Assembly: GCF_027359375.1 (NCBI RefSeq)
Contig: NZ_CP114779.1
Location: 1,417,598 to 1,481,597, forward strand
Reading direction: 5' to 3'
Length of the DNA stretch: 64,000 nt
From: Prochlorococcus marinus str. MIT 0919
GTDB taxonomy: Bacteria; Cyanobacteriota; Cyanobacteriia; PCC-6307; Cyanobiaceae
Below are positions 39,511-48,836 of this stretch, in pieces. Positions within the stretch are counted from its first letter, which is position 1. Each line of letters begins with the position of its first letter. Both the position numbers and the translations under genes were made by a program. Under the pieces are notes generated by a model. That model did not search any database. It was not told the origin of the DNA and saw nothing but the letters and a program-made list of their open reading frames with translations.

Positions 39511-40257
39511 ATGATTGGAAAGATTCTTCTAACTTTCCCAGCTCTTCAAGAGGGAATTTTATTGAAACGGTACAAGCGTTTTTTGGCTGATGTGAAATTA
39601 GAGAGTGGTGAAATAGTAACTGCACATTGCGCCAATACAGGTCCTATGACTGGGGTTTTAAATACTGGAGGTAAAGTTAGAGTTCGATATGCTCCATCTC
39701 CCACTCGTAAACTTTCCTGGTCTTGGGAACAAGCTGAGGTTGAAAATGATCAAAAAACTAAAACTTGGGTAGGAATTAACACTGGATTACCAAATAAAAT
39801 TGTTAGGAGGGTTGTTGAGGAAGGACTTTTAAAGGAGGAATTGGGAGAAATTGCTGAGCTTCGCAATGAAGTTAAATACGGTAAAAAGGGCAATAGCAGA
39901 ATTGACATGCTTCTTACTCCTCATCAAAGTGAAATTGATGATAGGAAAATCTATTTAGAAGTCAAAAATACGACTTGGGTAAAAAATTCAGTTGCTTTTT
40001 TCCCAGATACTATTACCGAAAGAGGTCAGAAACATCTAATTGATATGATTGATGTCTTGCCAAAGTCAAAAGCTGTATTAGTTCCATGCATTAGTCGCAA
40101 TGATGTAGATTCTTTTGCCCCTGGAGATTCAGCTGACCCAAAGTATGGAGAACTTTTTAGACTTGCCTTAAGTTCAGGCGTTAAAGTTTTGCCATGTTGC
40201 TTTGGTTTTTATAATGACCATATCACTTGGGAAGGGCTACGACCTTATAACCTTTAA
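39511..40257 (+). CDS. sfsA: SfsA family protein (sugar fermentation stimulation homologue)
   Basis: A nuclease-fold, DNA-binding-like protein of poorly known role. Motifs: EGILLKRYKRFLADVKLESGE, AHCANTGPMTGVL, and the nuclease-like IDMLLTPHQSE...YLEVKNTTW segment with acidic residue and Lys. I prefer the ATG at 39511 (248 residues) because family members start a few residues before this block; an ATG at 39484 would add nine. Confidence 0.88.
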   Translation: MIGKILLTFPALQEGILLKRYKRFLADVKLESGEIVTAHCANTGPMTGVLNTGGKVRVRYAPSPTRKLSWSWEQAEVENDQKTKTWVGINTGLPNKIVRRVVEEGLLKEELGEIAELRNEVKYGKKGNSRIDMLLTPHQSEIDDRKIYLEVKNTTWVKNSVAFFPDTITERGQKHLIDMIDVLPKSKAVLVPCISRNDVDSFAPGDSADPKYGELFRLALSSGVKVLPCCFGFYNDHITWEGLRPYNL

Positions 40258-40318
40258 TCTGGAAATTGAATAATTTTTATAGCAATAGATAACTTCTGAT
40301 TTGGCAAGTTTGGATTTG

Positions 40319-40360
40319 GTATCAACAATTACTAGCCATGAATCAGAGTTGGTTCATATT
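40319..40360 (+). promoter_or_regulatory. NtcA-activated promoter of amt
   Basis: A perfect NtcA consensus GTA-N8-TAC (40319-40332) stands 22 bases before a -10-like CATATT (40355-40360). This is the canonical NtcA-dependent layout, in which the NtcA site replaces the -35 box. Transcription would start near 40367, leaving a leader of about 44 bases before amt. Confidence 0.85.
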
Positions 40361-40410
40361 TGTCTTTGTACTTACTGTTTTAAACAGTTCATTTGTAGCT
40401 TGGATTATTC

Positions 40411-41901
40411 ATGACTACTGCTTTGCAATCACCGAGAGTGAGAAGCACTGCCCGCCTTCAGGAAGCAAGTCTTCTGAATGGGCCAATGCTTCTTATTCGA
40501 AGTATTCGTGGCTTAAGAACAAACAAAGCTTTGACTTGGCTAGCCACTATCCCTCTAGCCCTACTGGGATTAGGGGTTTTCAGCTTTGCTGCTAGAGCTG
40601 GTGTTGAATTATCAGACTTATCAGGTGCACAAGCTGCAACTTTTTTAGCTGATAACCTTTGGTTATTTATAGCCACAATCCTTGTCATCTTTATGAATGC
40701 TGGCTTCGCAATGGTCGAAGCAGGAATGTGTCGCTCTAAAAACGCTGTAAACATTTTAACTAAAAATCTTTTTGTATTTGCACTTGCTGTAACTGCTTAT
40801 TGGGTAATTGGTTACTCGATAATGTATGGAGACTCTATTGCAGGCGGATGGCTTTATTTTTCTGGTCTTTTCTTTGATGCTGATCCATCAGGAGCCTTGG
40901 AATGTGCTGCAGCTGGTGATACAGGTTGCCTAGTCCCTGCAGTTGATTTTCTTTTCCAGGCAGCATTCGCTGGAACAGCAGCAACAATTGTTTCTGGTCT
41001 TGTTGCTGAAAGAGTGAAATTCGGCGAATTTGTTGTTTTCTCATTAGTACTTACTGCATTCATATATCCAATTTCTGGAAGTTGGCAGTGGAATGGCGGA
41101 TGGCTTTCAGAGCTTGGTTTTATTGATTTTGCCGGTTCTTCTATTGTCCATTCAGTTGGTGGTTGGGCTGGTCTTATTGGAGCAATGCTGCTCGGACCAA
41201 GAATTGGGAAATTTGTAGATGGAAAGCCTCAGGCTATGCCTGGTCACAATATGGCCATTGCTACTCTTGGTGCCTTGATACTTTGGATCGGTTGGTATGG
41301 ATTCAACCCTGGATCAGAATTGGCTATGGACCAATACGTTGCTTATGTGGCTGTAACAACTACCCTCGCTGCTGCTGGTGGAGCTATTGCAGCAACAGTG
41401 ATTTCTACGCTTACATCAGGTAAGCCTGATTTAACAATGATCATCAATGGGATCCTTGCTGGCCTTGTAAGTATTACTGCGGGTTGCGGCAATATGACTT
41501 TTGGTGGTGCTTGGTTGGCTGGTGCTGTAGGAGGAGCAATTGTTGTGTTCTCAGTGGCAGCAGTTGATGCAGCCGGTATAGATGACCCTGTTGGTGCATT
41601 CTCAGTTCATGGAGTATGCGGTGTTTGGGGAACAGTGGCTATTGGCCTATGGGGTGTAGATGGAATGGATCCAGGAGTAGCAGGAATAGGCCTTCTCAAT
41701 GGGGGCGGCTTGAAAGTATTGCTTATTCAGGCTTTAGGAGCTGCTGCTTATGCAATTTGGACAATAGTCACATGTTGGATTGCATGGTCCATTATTGGTA
41801 GTTTGTTTGGAGGGATCCGTGTTAGTGAACAAGAAGAGCTGCAAGGCCTTGATATTGGAGAGCATGGTATGGAGGCATATCCAGACTTTGCATCAAGTTA
41901 G
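40411..41901 (+). CDS. amt: ammonium transporter
   Basis: A 496-residue Amt/Mep/Rh channel with about 11 membrane spans after a 45-residue N-terminal stretch. The twin pore histidines lie in SSIVHSVGGWAGLIGA and GAFSVHGVCGVWGT, and the family signature DFAGSSIVH is present. The cytosolic tail is rich in acidic residues (RVSEQEELQGLDIGEHGMEAY). It takes up ammonium, the main nitrogen source of these cells. NtcA-type promoter upstream, strong terminator downstream: a single-gene unit. Confidence 0.98.
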   Translation: MTTALQSPRVRSTARLQEASLLNGPMLLIRSIRGLRTNKALTWLATIPLALLGLGVFSFAARAGVELSDLSGAQAATFLADNLWLFIATILVIFMNAGFAMVEAGMCRSKNAVNILTKNLFVFALAVTAYWVIGYSIMYGDSIAGGWLYFSGLFFDADPSGALECAAAGDTGCLVPAVDFLFQAAFAGTAATIVSGLVAERVKFGEFVVFSLVLTAFIYPISGSWQWNGGWLSELGFIDFAGSSIVHSVGGWAGLIGAMLLGPRIGKFVDGKPQAMPGHNMAIATLGALILWIGWYGFNPGSELAMDQYVAYVAVTTTLAAAGGAIAATVISTLTSGKPDLTMIINGILAGLVSITAGCGNMTFGGAWLAGAVGGAIVVFSVAAVDAAGIDDPVGAFSVHGVCGVWGTVAIGLWGVDGMDPGVAGIGLLNGGGLKVLLIQALGAAAYAIWTIVTCWIAWSIIGSLFGGIRVSEQEELQGLDIGEHGMEAYPDFASS

Positions 41902-41929
41902 GCAATATATTTAATAATTTGTCTTTCAA

Positions 41930-41956
41930 AAGCCTGGCTTTTAGCCAGGCTTTTTT
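41930..41956 (+). terminator. rho-independent terminator of amt
   Basis: A perfect 10-base stem AAGCCTGGCT / AGCCAGGCTT with loop TTT and a T run, 29 bases after the amt stop. Confidence 0.95.
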
Positions 41957-42010
41957 GTGCTTTTTCGTGATTCCGAATAGAGTTGTTGAATTAATGCAGC
42001 TTCCATTGTT

Positions 42011-43216
42011 ATGGACACCCAAGCTTTTAAGAGATCGCTGCATCATTCTGATCGATATAACAGAAGAGGTTTTGAATCTCCAACTAAAAGAGCTCAAGCT
42101 TTAGAGAAGGCTTATCAGAGTAATTTGATTGGATCTATTCGAGATAACGGATATCTTTTGGAGCACGGTAGATTGCGAGTAAAACTTGCTGAAGCGTTTG
42201 GATTTTGTTGGGGGGTAGAAAGGGCAGTTGCAATGGCTTATGAAACAAGAAGACATTACCCAAATGAAAGCATTTGGATTACCAATGAGATTATTCATAA
42301 TCCATCGGTCAATGATCATCTAAGAAATATGAATGTGAGGTTTATATCAGCTGAAAAAGGTATAAAAAATTTTTCTTCAGTTCAAGAAGGTGATGTTGTA
42401 ATACTTCCTGCTTTTGGAGCAACCGTTCAAGAGATGAAACTGCTTCATGAACGAGGTTGTCATATCATTGATACAACTTGCCCGTGGGTCTCGAAGGTTT
42501 GGCACACAGTAGAAAAGCATAAAAAACATGAGTTCACTTCTATTATCCATGGGAAGGTAAAACACGAAGAAACTCTTGCAACAAGCTCTTTTGCAGGAAC
42601 ATATCTTGTTGTGCTGGATTTGGAAGAAGCACAATATGTTGCTGACTATATTTTGGGCAAAGGAGATCGACAAGACTTTCTAAAGAGGTTTTCCAAGGCT
42701 TCTTCCAATGGATTCGATCCAGAACGTGATCTGCAAAGACTTGGAGTGGCTAATCAAACGACAATGCTTAAAAGTGAGACTGAGGAAATTGGGAGACTCT
42801 TTGAAAAAACGATGCTTCGCAAATATGGCCCAGTTGAATTAAATGAGCATTTTTTAGCTTTTAATACCATTTGTGATGCTACAGAAGAACGCCAAGATGC
42901 AATGTTCTCATTAGTAGATGAGCCTCTGGATTTACTAGTGGTTATAGGTGGCTTTAACTCTTCTAACACAACTCACTTGCAAGAGATAGCTATTAGTAGA
43001 GGTATACGTTCTTTTCATATAGATACACCTGAAAGGATAGGTGATAAAGAAAATACTATTATTCATAAACCATTAGGAAAGGATCTTTTGACTGAATACA
43101 GTTTCCTTCCAGAAGGAAATGTAAGTGTTGGGATTACTTCAGGTGCATCAACTCCAGATCGAATCGTTGAAGAGGTAATTCACAAACTTATTAATTTGAG
43201 CGAAATAAAACTGTAG
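42011..43216 (+). CDS. ispH: 4-hydroxy-3-methylbut-2-enyl diphosphate reductase
   Basis: A 401-residue 4Fe-4S enzyme, the last step of the MEP isoprenoid pathway, feeding chlorophyll phytyl chains and carotenoids. Cluster cysteines lie in [24 protein letters not shown] and [12 protein letters not shown]. The catalytic block [15 protein letters not shown] and [16 protein letters not shown] are also visible. The length is typical of the cyanobacterial/plant type, longer than the E. coli enzyme. Confidence 0.97.
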   Translation: MDTQAFKRSLHHSDRYNRRGFESPTKRAQALEKAYQSNLIGSIRDNGYLLEHGRLRVKLAEAFGFCWGVERAVAMAYETRRHYPNESIWITNEIIHNPSVNDHLRNMNVRFISAEKGIKNFSSVQEGDVVILPAFGATVQEMKLLHERGCHIIDTTCPWVSKVWHTVEKHKKHEFTSIIHGKVKHEETLATSSFAGTYLVVLDLEEAQYVADYILGKGDRQDFLKRFSKASSNGFDPERDLQRLGVANQTTMLKSETEEIGRLFEKTMLRKYGPVELNEHFLAFNTICDATEERQDAMFSLVDEPLDLLVVIGGFNSSNTTHLQEIAISRGIRSFHIDTPERIGDKENTIIHKPLGKDLLTEYSFLPEGNVSVGITSGASTPDRIVEEVIHKLINLSEIKL

Positions 43217-43281
43217 ATTGATTAGAAATAATTTTTCAATCTAAATCTTTGATAATTTGGCAATCTTATGAAGATTCTCTT

Positions 43282-43324
43282 TTGACATTAGAATTTCATG
43301 ATAAGTAACTAATGTAGTTACTTA
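43282..43324 (+). promoter_or_regulatory. promoter with overlapping palindrome before the DoxX gene
   Basis: A consensus -35 TTGACA (43282-43287) is followed by a perfect inverted repeat with 10-base arms, TAAGTAACTA and TAGTTACTTA, around ATG (43302-43324). The repeat covers the -10 and start-site region and ends 13 bases before the ATG of the gene. It looks like a repressor operator or a leader hairpin. Confidence 0.6.
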
Positions 43325-43337
43325 GTGCTTAAAATTG

Positions 43338-43910
43338 ATGAATGAGTCTGAAAATTTAAATTCCATGGGACCTGAATCTGCCAAAGAATCCCAATCCTCC
43401 AATCAAGCTCAAAAGGTTGAAGTGGTTGTTGCAAACCAATCTTCGGAAGGGGAAGTTGATATTTTAGGTGAACTAGCAATTTTTGTGCTTAGAGTAGGTT
43501 TTAGCCTTTTTATGATTCATCATGGATTGGAAAAACTACAAGATCCGGAAGGCTTCGCTGAGTTTGTAGTTGGTAAATATTTTGGATTCTTGCCTGGTGA
43601 TCCAATCATTTGGACTTTTGCGGCAGGTGTTACACAGATTGTTTGTCCAATTGGCTTGGCAATAGGAATTTTTGCAAGACTCTCTGCTCTAGGTTTGCTT
43701 TCAACTATGTTATTTGCGATTTACTTTCACCTAGTTGATACAGGCTTAGAAGGATTTCCCTTCGCTGTAGTTGAAGGACATAATTATATATTTGAATTAT
43801 CTGCAATTTACGCCGCAATAGCTTTATATTTTTTATGTGCTGGTCCAGGTAGATTGTCAGCTTTTAGAAAGAAAAATAAAGTGACTTATTATCCAAAAGG
43901 TAGTAAATAA
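43338..43910 (+). CDS. DoxX family membrane protein
   Basis: A 190-residue protein. After a polar Ser/Glu-rich N terminus of about 45 residues come four membrane spans with the DoxX pattern: AIFVLRVGFSLFMIHHGLEKLQDPEGF, TFAAGVTQIVCPIGLAIGIFARLSALG, then the last spans. DoxX proteins are linked loosely to redox or quinone functions in other bacteria; the role here is unknown. I start at ATG 43338; a TTG precedes it directly. It converges on purH across 17 bases. Confidence 0.85.
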   Translation: MNESENLNSMGPESAKESQSSNQAQKVEVVVANQSSEGEVDILGELAIFVLRVGFSLFMIHHGLEKLQDPEGFAEFVVGKYFGFLPGDPIIWTFAAGVTQIVCPIGLAIGIFARLSALGLLSTMLFAIYFHLVDTGLEGFPFAVVEGHNYIFELSAIYAAIALYFLCAGPGRLSAFRKKNKVTYYPKGSK

Positions 43911-43927
43911 TTATCTTTTTAGATTCT

Positions 43928-45484
43928 CTAATGAAGGAAGTGTCTTCTTTTTGTTAGAACCATTGACATATTAAGTCTATTGCAAGCTTCTATAGATTCT
44001 TTGTCTTTAATACTTCCTCCTGGTTGAATTATTGATTTGATTCCATATCTAGATGCTAAATGCACAGTATCGTCGAAGGGCAAGAAACCATCACTAGCTA
44101 ATACAGCACCTTTTGCATTCTCTCCAGCTGCATCCAATGCAATCTTTGCAGCCCCAACCCTATTCATTTGTCCTGCACCTATCCCAAGAGTTTGACCATG
44201 TGAGGCAATCACTATTGCGTTAGACCTAACATGCCTCACTACTTTCCATGCAAATTCTAAATCTTCATATTCTTTAGTTGAAACCTCTTTTTTAGTAACA
44301 GTTTCCCATTCTTCTAAGTTTATTTTCTTATCATCAATTTCTTGTAAAATTACACCGCCAAGTATGCTTCTTATATAGTTTTTTTCAGAACAATCTATAG
44401 TCGACTCATTTATTTCAATAACCCTCAAATTTTTCTTTTTTGATAGTATCTCTTTTGCTTTATCTTCATAGCATGGAGCCACAACACATTCTAAAAATAA
44501 ATTTGTAAGTTTATTAGCAGTGTCTTCATCTACTAAAGAGTTTAGAGCAACAATCCCTCCAAATGCACTTACTGGATCGCCAGCAAGAGCATTAGAAAAT
44601 GCACTTGATAAGTTGTGATCTATTCCTACGCCACAGGGGTTTGTATGCTTAATAATTACCGCAGCCTTTTTATGCGAGTTGCTTTCTTGATTCTTTCCAT
44701 ATCCGAATTCTCTGATTGTTGCAATTGCAGCTTCTAAATCTAAAAGGTTATTCGTACTAAGTTCTTTGCCTTGTAATTGATGAGCGCCACCCCACCCTTC
44801 CTCGGCTTTGCTATACCAAGAAGCATTCTGATGCGGGTTCTCTCCATATCTAAGTTTCTGTTTAATTGGTAATGCATTAAATAGAGGAGAAAAACTTGAA
44901 TCAATTCTTTTTTGCAACCATTCACTAATTGCTATGTCATAGCTAGCTGTATGTTCAAAAGCCTTGAGAGCAAGTTCAGATTTAAATTCGGGTGAGATTT
45001 TGTTGTTTTTTAACCTTTCTATAAAAATTTCATATTGCGATGGGTCGGTAAGAATGGTTACTGATTCATGATTTTTTGCTGCTGCTCTAACCATCGCAGG
45101 TCCGCCAATATCGATGTTTTCTATGGCTTTTTCCATAGTGACTTCTGGATTAGAAACTGTTTGCTGAAAGGGGTATAGATTGACAACTACGAGATCGATT
45201 TGCTTGATATTTTGCTTAGAAAGGTCAGATTCATGAATAGAATCTCCTCTTTTTGCAAGAATTCCACCATGAATACGAGGATGAAGAGTTTTAACTCTCC
45301 CACCTAGAATTTCAGGAGCTCCAGTGTAGTCAGAAACCCTTGTGACTGGAATGTTTGCTTTTGCAAGAGTATTAGCGGTGCCTCCACTGGAAATAAGTTC
45401 AAAGCCATAAAGACTTGTTAATGCTTGAGCTAAAGGTATTAACCCTTCCTTATTGGAAACACTCAGTAAAGCTATAGGTGACAT
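43928..45484 (-). CDS. purH: bifunctional AICAR transformylase / IMP cyclohydrolase
   Basis: A 518-residue enzyme for the last two steps of IMP synthesis. The N-terminal cyclohydrolase domain shows [32 protein letters not shown] and [18 protein letters not shown]. The C-terminal transformylase has the KHTNPCG loop, with catalytic Lys-His, and the segment [31 protein letters not shown]. Confidence 0.98.
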   Translation of the reverse strand: MSPIALLSVSNKEGLIPLAQALTSLYGFELISSGGTANTLAKANIPVTRVSDYTGAPEILGGRVKTLHPRIHGGILAKRGDSIHESDLSKQNIKQIDLVVVNLYPFQQTVSNPEVTMEKAIENIDIGGPAMVRAAAKNHESVTILTDPSQYEIFIERLKNNKISPEFKSELALKAFEHTASYDIAISEWLQKRIDSSFSPLFNALPIKQKLRYGENPHQNASWYSKAEEGWGGAHQLQGKELSTNNLLDLEAAIATIREFGYGKNQESNSHKKAAVIIKHTNPCGVGIDHNLSSAFSNALAGDPVSAFGGIVALNSLVDEDTANKLTNLFLECVVAPCYEDKAKEILSKKKNLRVIEINESTIDCSEKNYIRSILGGVILQEIDDKKINLEEWETVTKKEVSTKEYEDLEFAWKVVRHVRSNAIVIASHGQTLGIGAGQMNRVGAAKIALDAAGENAKGAVLASDGFLPFDDTVHLASRYGIKSIIQPGGSIKDKESIEACNRLNMSMVLTKRRHFLH

Positions 45485-45546
45485 AGGGAAAGATTAAGTA
45501 AGACCTTTAAACAGCTAACTTACGCATCAAAGGACAAAATTGCTAA

Positions 45547-46152
45547 ATGCCAAAGGATTTTATTTGTCTTCAATGTGACAATCCTACTCATAGGCTCATT
45601 TTGCTTCACGGATGGGGTGCGGATGCTGAAGATTTAATTCCTTTAGGTGAAAACTTGCTAGGCAAGTCTGGAACCAGGCTTGAATTGGTTTTTTTAAGAG
45701 CTCCACAACCTGTTATTAATTCAGTTGGTAGGCAGTGGTATCAACTATTCCCTGCAGATTGGTCTGCTGTCCCACAAGCAGTAGATCATCTTAAACTTAG
45801 GTTAAAGGAACTTCCTTTAGAAGAGATTCCTATACACAGAACATTTCTCTTAGGCTTTTCGCAAGGAGGTGCAATGGCTTTAGCCACTGGTATTGATCTC
45901 CCTATGGCAGGTTTAATACTTTGTAGCGCCTACCCTCACCCAGGTTGGCATCCAATAGGCCAAAGATCGCCTATTTTTTTAACTCATGGAGTGAATGATG
46001 AGGTAGTTCCTATTGAGGCATCAAGAAAAATTATTGAATTATTGAAAACTAATGAACTTGAAAGTGACCTTTATGAATTTCAAGGTGGGCATGAAATCAA
46101 TGAAGAAATAATTATACAAATCTCATTATTTATTGAAAAACATATTCATTAA
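45547..46152 (+). CDS. phospholipase/carboxylesterase-family serine hydrolase
   Basis: A 201-residue alpha/beta hydrolase. The oxyanion/HG region is LILLHGWGADAEDLIPLG, the nucleophile elbow LLGFSQGGAMAL carries the catalytic Ser, HGVNDEVVP has the Asp and QGGHEIN the His. Family members are esterases or thioesterases; the substrate is unknown. It is divergent from purH, and its 3' end overlaps the DUF3155 gene by four bases. Confidence 0.88.
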   Translation: MPKDFICLQCDNPTHRLILLHGWGADAEDLIPLGENLLGKSGTRLELVFLRAPQPVINSVGRQWYQLFPADWSAVPQAVDHLKLRLKELPLEEIPIHRTFLLGFSQGGAMALATGIDLPMAGLILCSAYPHPGWHPIGQRSPIFLTHGVNDEVVPIEASRKIIELLKTNELESDLYEFQGGHEINEEIIIQISLFIEKHIH

Positions 46153-46517
46153 ACAAACGCGTACTCATATTCTTCGATCTCTTCCCAATCATCAGAAGTA
46201 AGTTCTAGCCCATCGAACATATTGTGGTCACCAACTGAATCGACAATATGCCTTAGAGATGGGAAAAGAAAATGGTTCTCTTCAGCATACTGAGCACTAA
46301 ATAATCCTTTTTCACCCCAAAAGAAACGATCTGTCGTGTGTTCGTTGCGACGAACATTGAGAATCGAGGGGGCTCTTAAAGCTGCTTCAGCTATGTATCG
46401 TCTGGCAGCAGTAACTGGTTTGTACTCTCCTGTATCTAAATGGAAAGTTGAGACATGTGCCATCACCCTTTGACCAGCAAGGCGTCTACGGCTTATCCTC
46501 TTGCGCTTTTTTGACAT
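46149..46517 (-). CDS. DUF3155-like protein
   Basis: A 122-residue protein, basic at the N terminus (MSKKRKRISRRRLAGQRVM) and acidic at the C terminus (TSDDWEEIEEYEYAF). This split charge and the HVSTFHLDTGEYKPVTAARRYIAEA block match the cyanobacterial DUF3155 family as I recall it. The function is unknown. The likely ribosome binding site GAAGG lies 8 bases before the ATG and is itself inside a small CCTT-ACG-AAGG hairpin. Confidence 0.75.
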   Translation of the reverse strand: MSKKRKRISRRRLAGQRVMAHVSTFHLDTGEYKPVTAARRYIAEAALRAPSILNVRRNEHTTDRFFWGEKGLFSAQYAEENHFLFPSLRHIVDSVGDHNMFDGLELTSDDWEEIEEYEYAFV

Positions 46518-46871
46518 GATAAAAACCTTCGTAAGGAAAATTGATTTAAAAATCGTTCGGCTTATAGCCGATTAATAAAAATCTGACACTGCTTAGTAGT
46601 CAAAAAACTTGCTGATTTAGTGCAGACGGTTCTCTAGGCCTAAAAGATGCTAGAAAAAATCTTTAGTCAATTGGTTGGGTCAAGCTCAAGTAGTCCATAA
46701 ACTTCTTGAAAGACCTTGCCAGCAGCAATAATGCAACTGTGCCAGATTGATTTTGAGATAGATTCTTGCAAGGTCCACTTCAGACCTCCTCAATTATCTT
46801 AATAATTTTTTCCTGAATTATCAAGTGAAATCCTCTTCCATTTTGCCTTCAACTTGATTTAATAAGAAGTT
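46518..46871. other. 354-base gene-free stretch with inverted repeats
   Basis: No protein gene is supported. It contains a perfect hairpin TCGGCT-TAT-AGCCGA (46557-46571) in the likely DUF3155 leader. It also contains a spaced inverted repeat GACCTTGC (46712-46719) / GCAAGGTC (46768-46775) that could fold the 48 bases between into an RNA domain. It may carry a small RNA or the two divergent promoters. Confidence 0.4.
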
Positions 46872-48002
46872 ATGGAGTTCTCAGATAGGTTTCTCAATTT
46901 AGTTCAGCAGGAATTGAATAGTTTCAATGAAGAAACTGGCTTAGAGAATGTTGTTGTGTATGTAGCTCAGACTCACGACGAGGATGCCCCCACTCTGGAA
47001 GTTATTGGTCAGATACCAAGCAATATAAAAAGGATTTTGACGCCAATTGCAAACGATCCTGATTTAAGAGCCCCTTCTCCTAATAGACGCTGGTACCCTC
47101 TTCAGGAAGGATCAATTCTGCTTGGAGTAATTAGGGCAGAGCGCTTTGCTTCTGAAGAGGCTTGGCCAGAATTGTTAGATAAAAGATTGCAAGCAAGTGC
47201 TTTTTCTTTATCTAATTCTTTGAGTTTAGAGTTGGATCGCAAAAAACTTCTTGAAGAACTAAATCAACAGAAAGAGCAAATTGGTATGTTGGTTCATCAA
47301 ATAAAAAACCCTCTAGCAGCATTAAGAACATATGCACAATTGTTATTGAGAAAGCTAGGTCCAGAAAGCTCACAAAGAAATTTGGTTGAAAGTTTAATTA
47401 CAGAACAAAAACAGTTTGATAAGTATTTAGTTGCTCTTGATGAGCTAAGTCAATCAAGAAAAGAAAGTAAAAAACTTTTCTCTGAAAGATTATTATTACC
47501 CCCTTTGTTGCCTAATTCTAAATCATTAGATTTACGAGAATTAATTGAACCATTGCTAAAAAGAGCAGCTGCTAAGGCAAGCTTGCAAGGTAGAGAATGG
47601 GTTGCTCCTATAACCTGGCCTGATTGGATTCTTCAAGAAAGACCAGTATCTGAAGGGGTAATTGCAGAGATAGTTGCTAATCTTTTGGAAAATGCATTTA
47701 GGTATAGTCCAGCTGATTCTGCAATAGGATTGTTTATTAGTGAAATAGGAATTTGCGTTTGGGATTCAGGTGAGCCAATACCTTTAGAAGATAGAGATCA
47801 GATTTTTTATAGAGGTTTTCGAAGTGCAAATAGCTTGGCTTCCAAAGGATCTGGCTTGGGTTTGGCTTTGGGCAAAGAGTTAGCAGAACAGTTAGGGGGA
47901 GAACTTTACTTAGATGTTAACCCTCAAGGTTTCCACCAATCTCTACCAAAGAAAGGTAATGCTTTCATCCTCAAACTTCCGGTAGAATTATTGCAAGAGT
48001 AA
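46872..48002 (+). CDS. sensor histidine kinase with GAF-like N-terminal domain
   Basis: A 376-residue soluble kinase with no membrane span. A GAF-like domain (about 1-115) precedes the dimerisation/phosphoacceptor helix with the H-box LVHQIKNPLAALRTY (His142). The ATPase domain has the N-box ANLLENAFRYSP, the G1 box VWDSGEP and the G2 box GSGLGLALGKELAEQLGGEL. The layout is that of cyanobacterial Hik2 / plastid CSK, which link photosynthetic redox state to gene expression; orthology is an inference. No Cys occurs in the GAF-like part. No response regulator gene is adjacent. Confidence 0.88.
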   Translation: MEFSDRFLNLVQQELNSFNEETGLENVVVYVAQTHDEDAPTLEVIGQIPSNIKRILTPIANDPDLRAPSPNRRWYPLQEGSILLGVIRAERFASEEAWPELLDKRLQASAFSLSNSLSLELDRKKLLEELNQQKEQIGMLVHQIKNPLAALRTYAQLLLRKLGPESSQRNLVESLITEQKQFDKYLVALDELSQSRKESKKLFSERLLLPPLLPNSKSLDLRELIEPLLKRAAAKASLQGREWVAPITWPDWILQERPVSEGVIAEIVANLLENAFRYSPADSAIGLFISEIGICVWDSGEPIPLEDRDQIFYRGFRSANSLASKGSGLGLALGKELAEQLGGELYLDVNPQGFHQSLPKKGNAFILKLPVELLQE

Positions 48003-48795
48003 ACAGTATTGTAGTCTCTATGATTACAAGAAGGGCTCCGTAAGAGTCACCATTATAGCCTTTAAAACGGATATTTATAGTATTTGCCAGCCAGAATAAT
48101 GGAGTTATACCAATTAGAAAACCTATATACAGTAAAAGAATTAACTGAGAATTAATTGGGCTAATAGTTAATATTATAAAAGAAGAAATAATCACTATAA
48201 TTGAAGGTATAAGCTCTTTAAAGCCATTTTGCCAATTATCTTTATGAATTTTTCCAGAACCTTCTTTCTGAATATATGGGAAATGGCCAATGGCCCATAA
48301 AGTTGATAGCCTAGATCCAAATGATGCAGTTGGTAAAGCTATAATTATGTTGTTCCCAAGTTTAAGCATACACGCAATTTGAATTAGCAAAATTACTATT
48401 AATGATAGAACTCCTATTGCTCCAATCCTGCTGTCTTTCATTGCCTCAATTTGTCTCTCTTCCCCTGCCCCAATTCCATCCGCAGTATCTATAAGACCAT
48501 CTAAATGTATGCCTCCAGTAACAATTATTTCAACCGCTATTATAATGAAAGGTAATGAGTTTCTTGGCCAATTGAATTTAGAAAGTAATACCCAGATTGA
48601 TACTTTGATTAGCCCTATTATTATTCCGATTAATGGCGCAAATCGAGCTATTCTTTTGAATTGTGGCTTTACAGATGGAAGTTGTGGCAGGATCGTATAA
48701 AAGAGCCAAGCTCCTGCAAAATCTCGGAACCAATTCGGAGTAATCAGAAAAACAACCTCTCTAATATTTACAAGACAACGTAGGTTGTTAAGCAA
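47971..48795 (-). CDS. cobS: adenosylcobinamide-GDP ribazoletransferase (cobalamin synthase)
   Basis: A polytopic membrane enzyme joining the lower base to the corrin ring in the last steps of cobalamin synthesis. The active motif [18 protein letters not shown] is complete, followed by [15 protein letters not shown]. The frame opens at TTG 48795 (274 residues); family members begin near [21 protein letters not shown], so the true start may be 16-17 codons downstream at a non-ATG codon. It overlaps the kinase gene tail to tail by 32 bases. Confidence 0.92.
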   Translation of the reverse strand: MLNNLRCLVNIREVVFLITPNWFRDFAGAWLFYTILPQLPSVKPQFKRIARFAPLIGIIIGLIKVSIWVLLSKFNWPRNSLPFIIIAVEIIVTGGIHLDGLIDTADGIGAGEERQIEAMKDSRIGAIGVLSLIVILLIQIACMLKLGNNIIIALPTASFGSRLSTLWAIGHFPYIQKEGSGKIHKDNWQNGFKELIPSIIVIISSFIILTISPINSQLILLLYIGFLIGITPLFWLANTINIRFKGYNGDSYGALLVIIETTILFTLAIILPEV

Positions 48796-48836
48796 TCTTA
48801 GGTCTTTCCAAGTTTAGATTTTTGCATCAAGAACTT

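Noticed and set aside
40338..40595. Open frame of 85 residues overlapping the start of amt
   Set aside because: It begins before the predicted amt transcription start, overlaps amt in another frame and has no recognisable domain.
46600..46800. Possible SRP RNA or 6S RNA
   Set aside because: The conserved SRP loop motif is absent and the sequence does not form one long rod; only a spaced 8-base inverted repeat can be supported.
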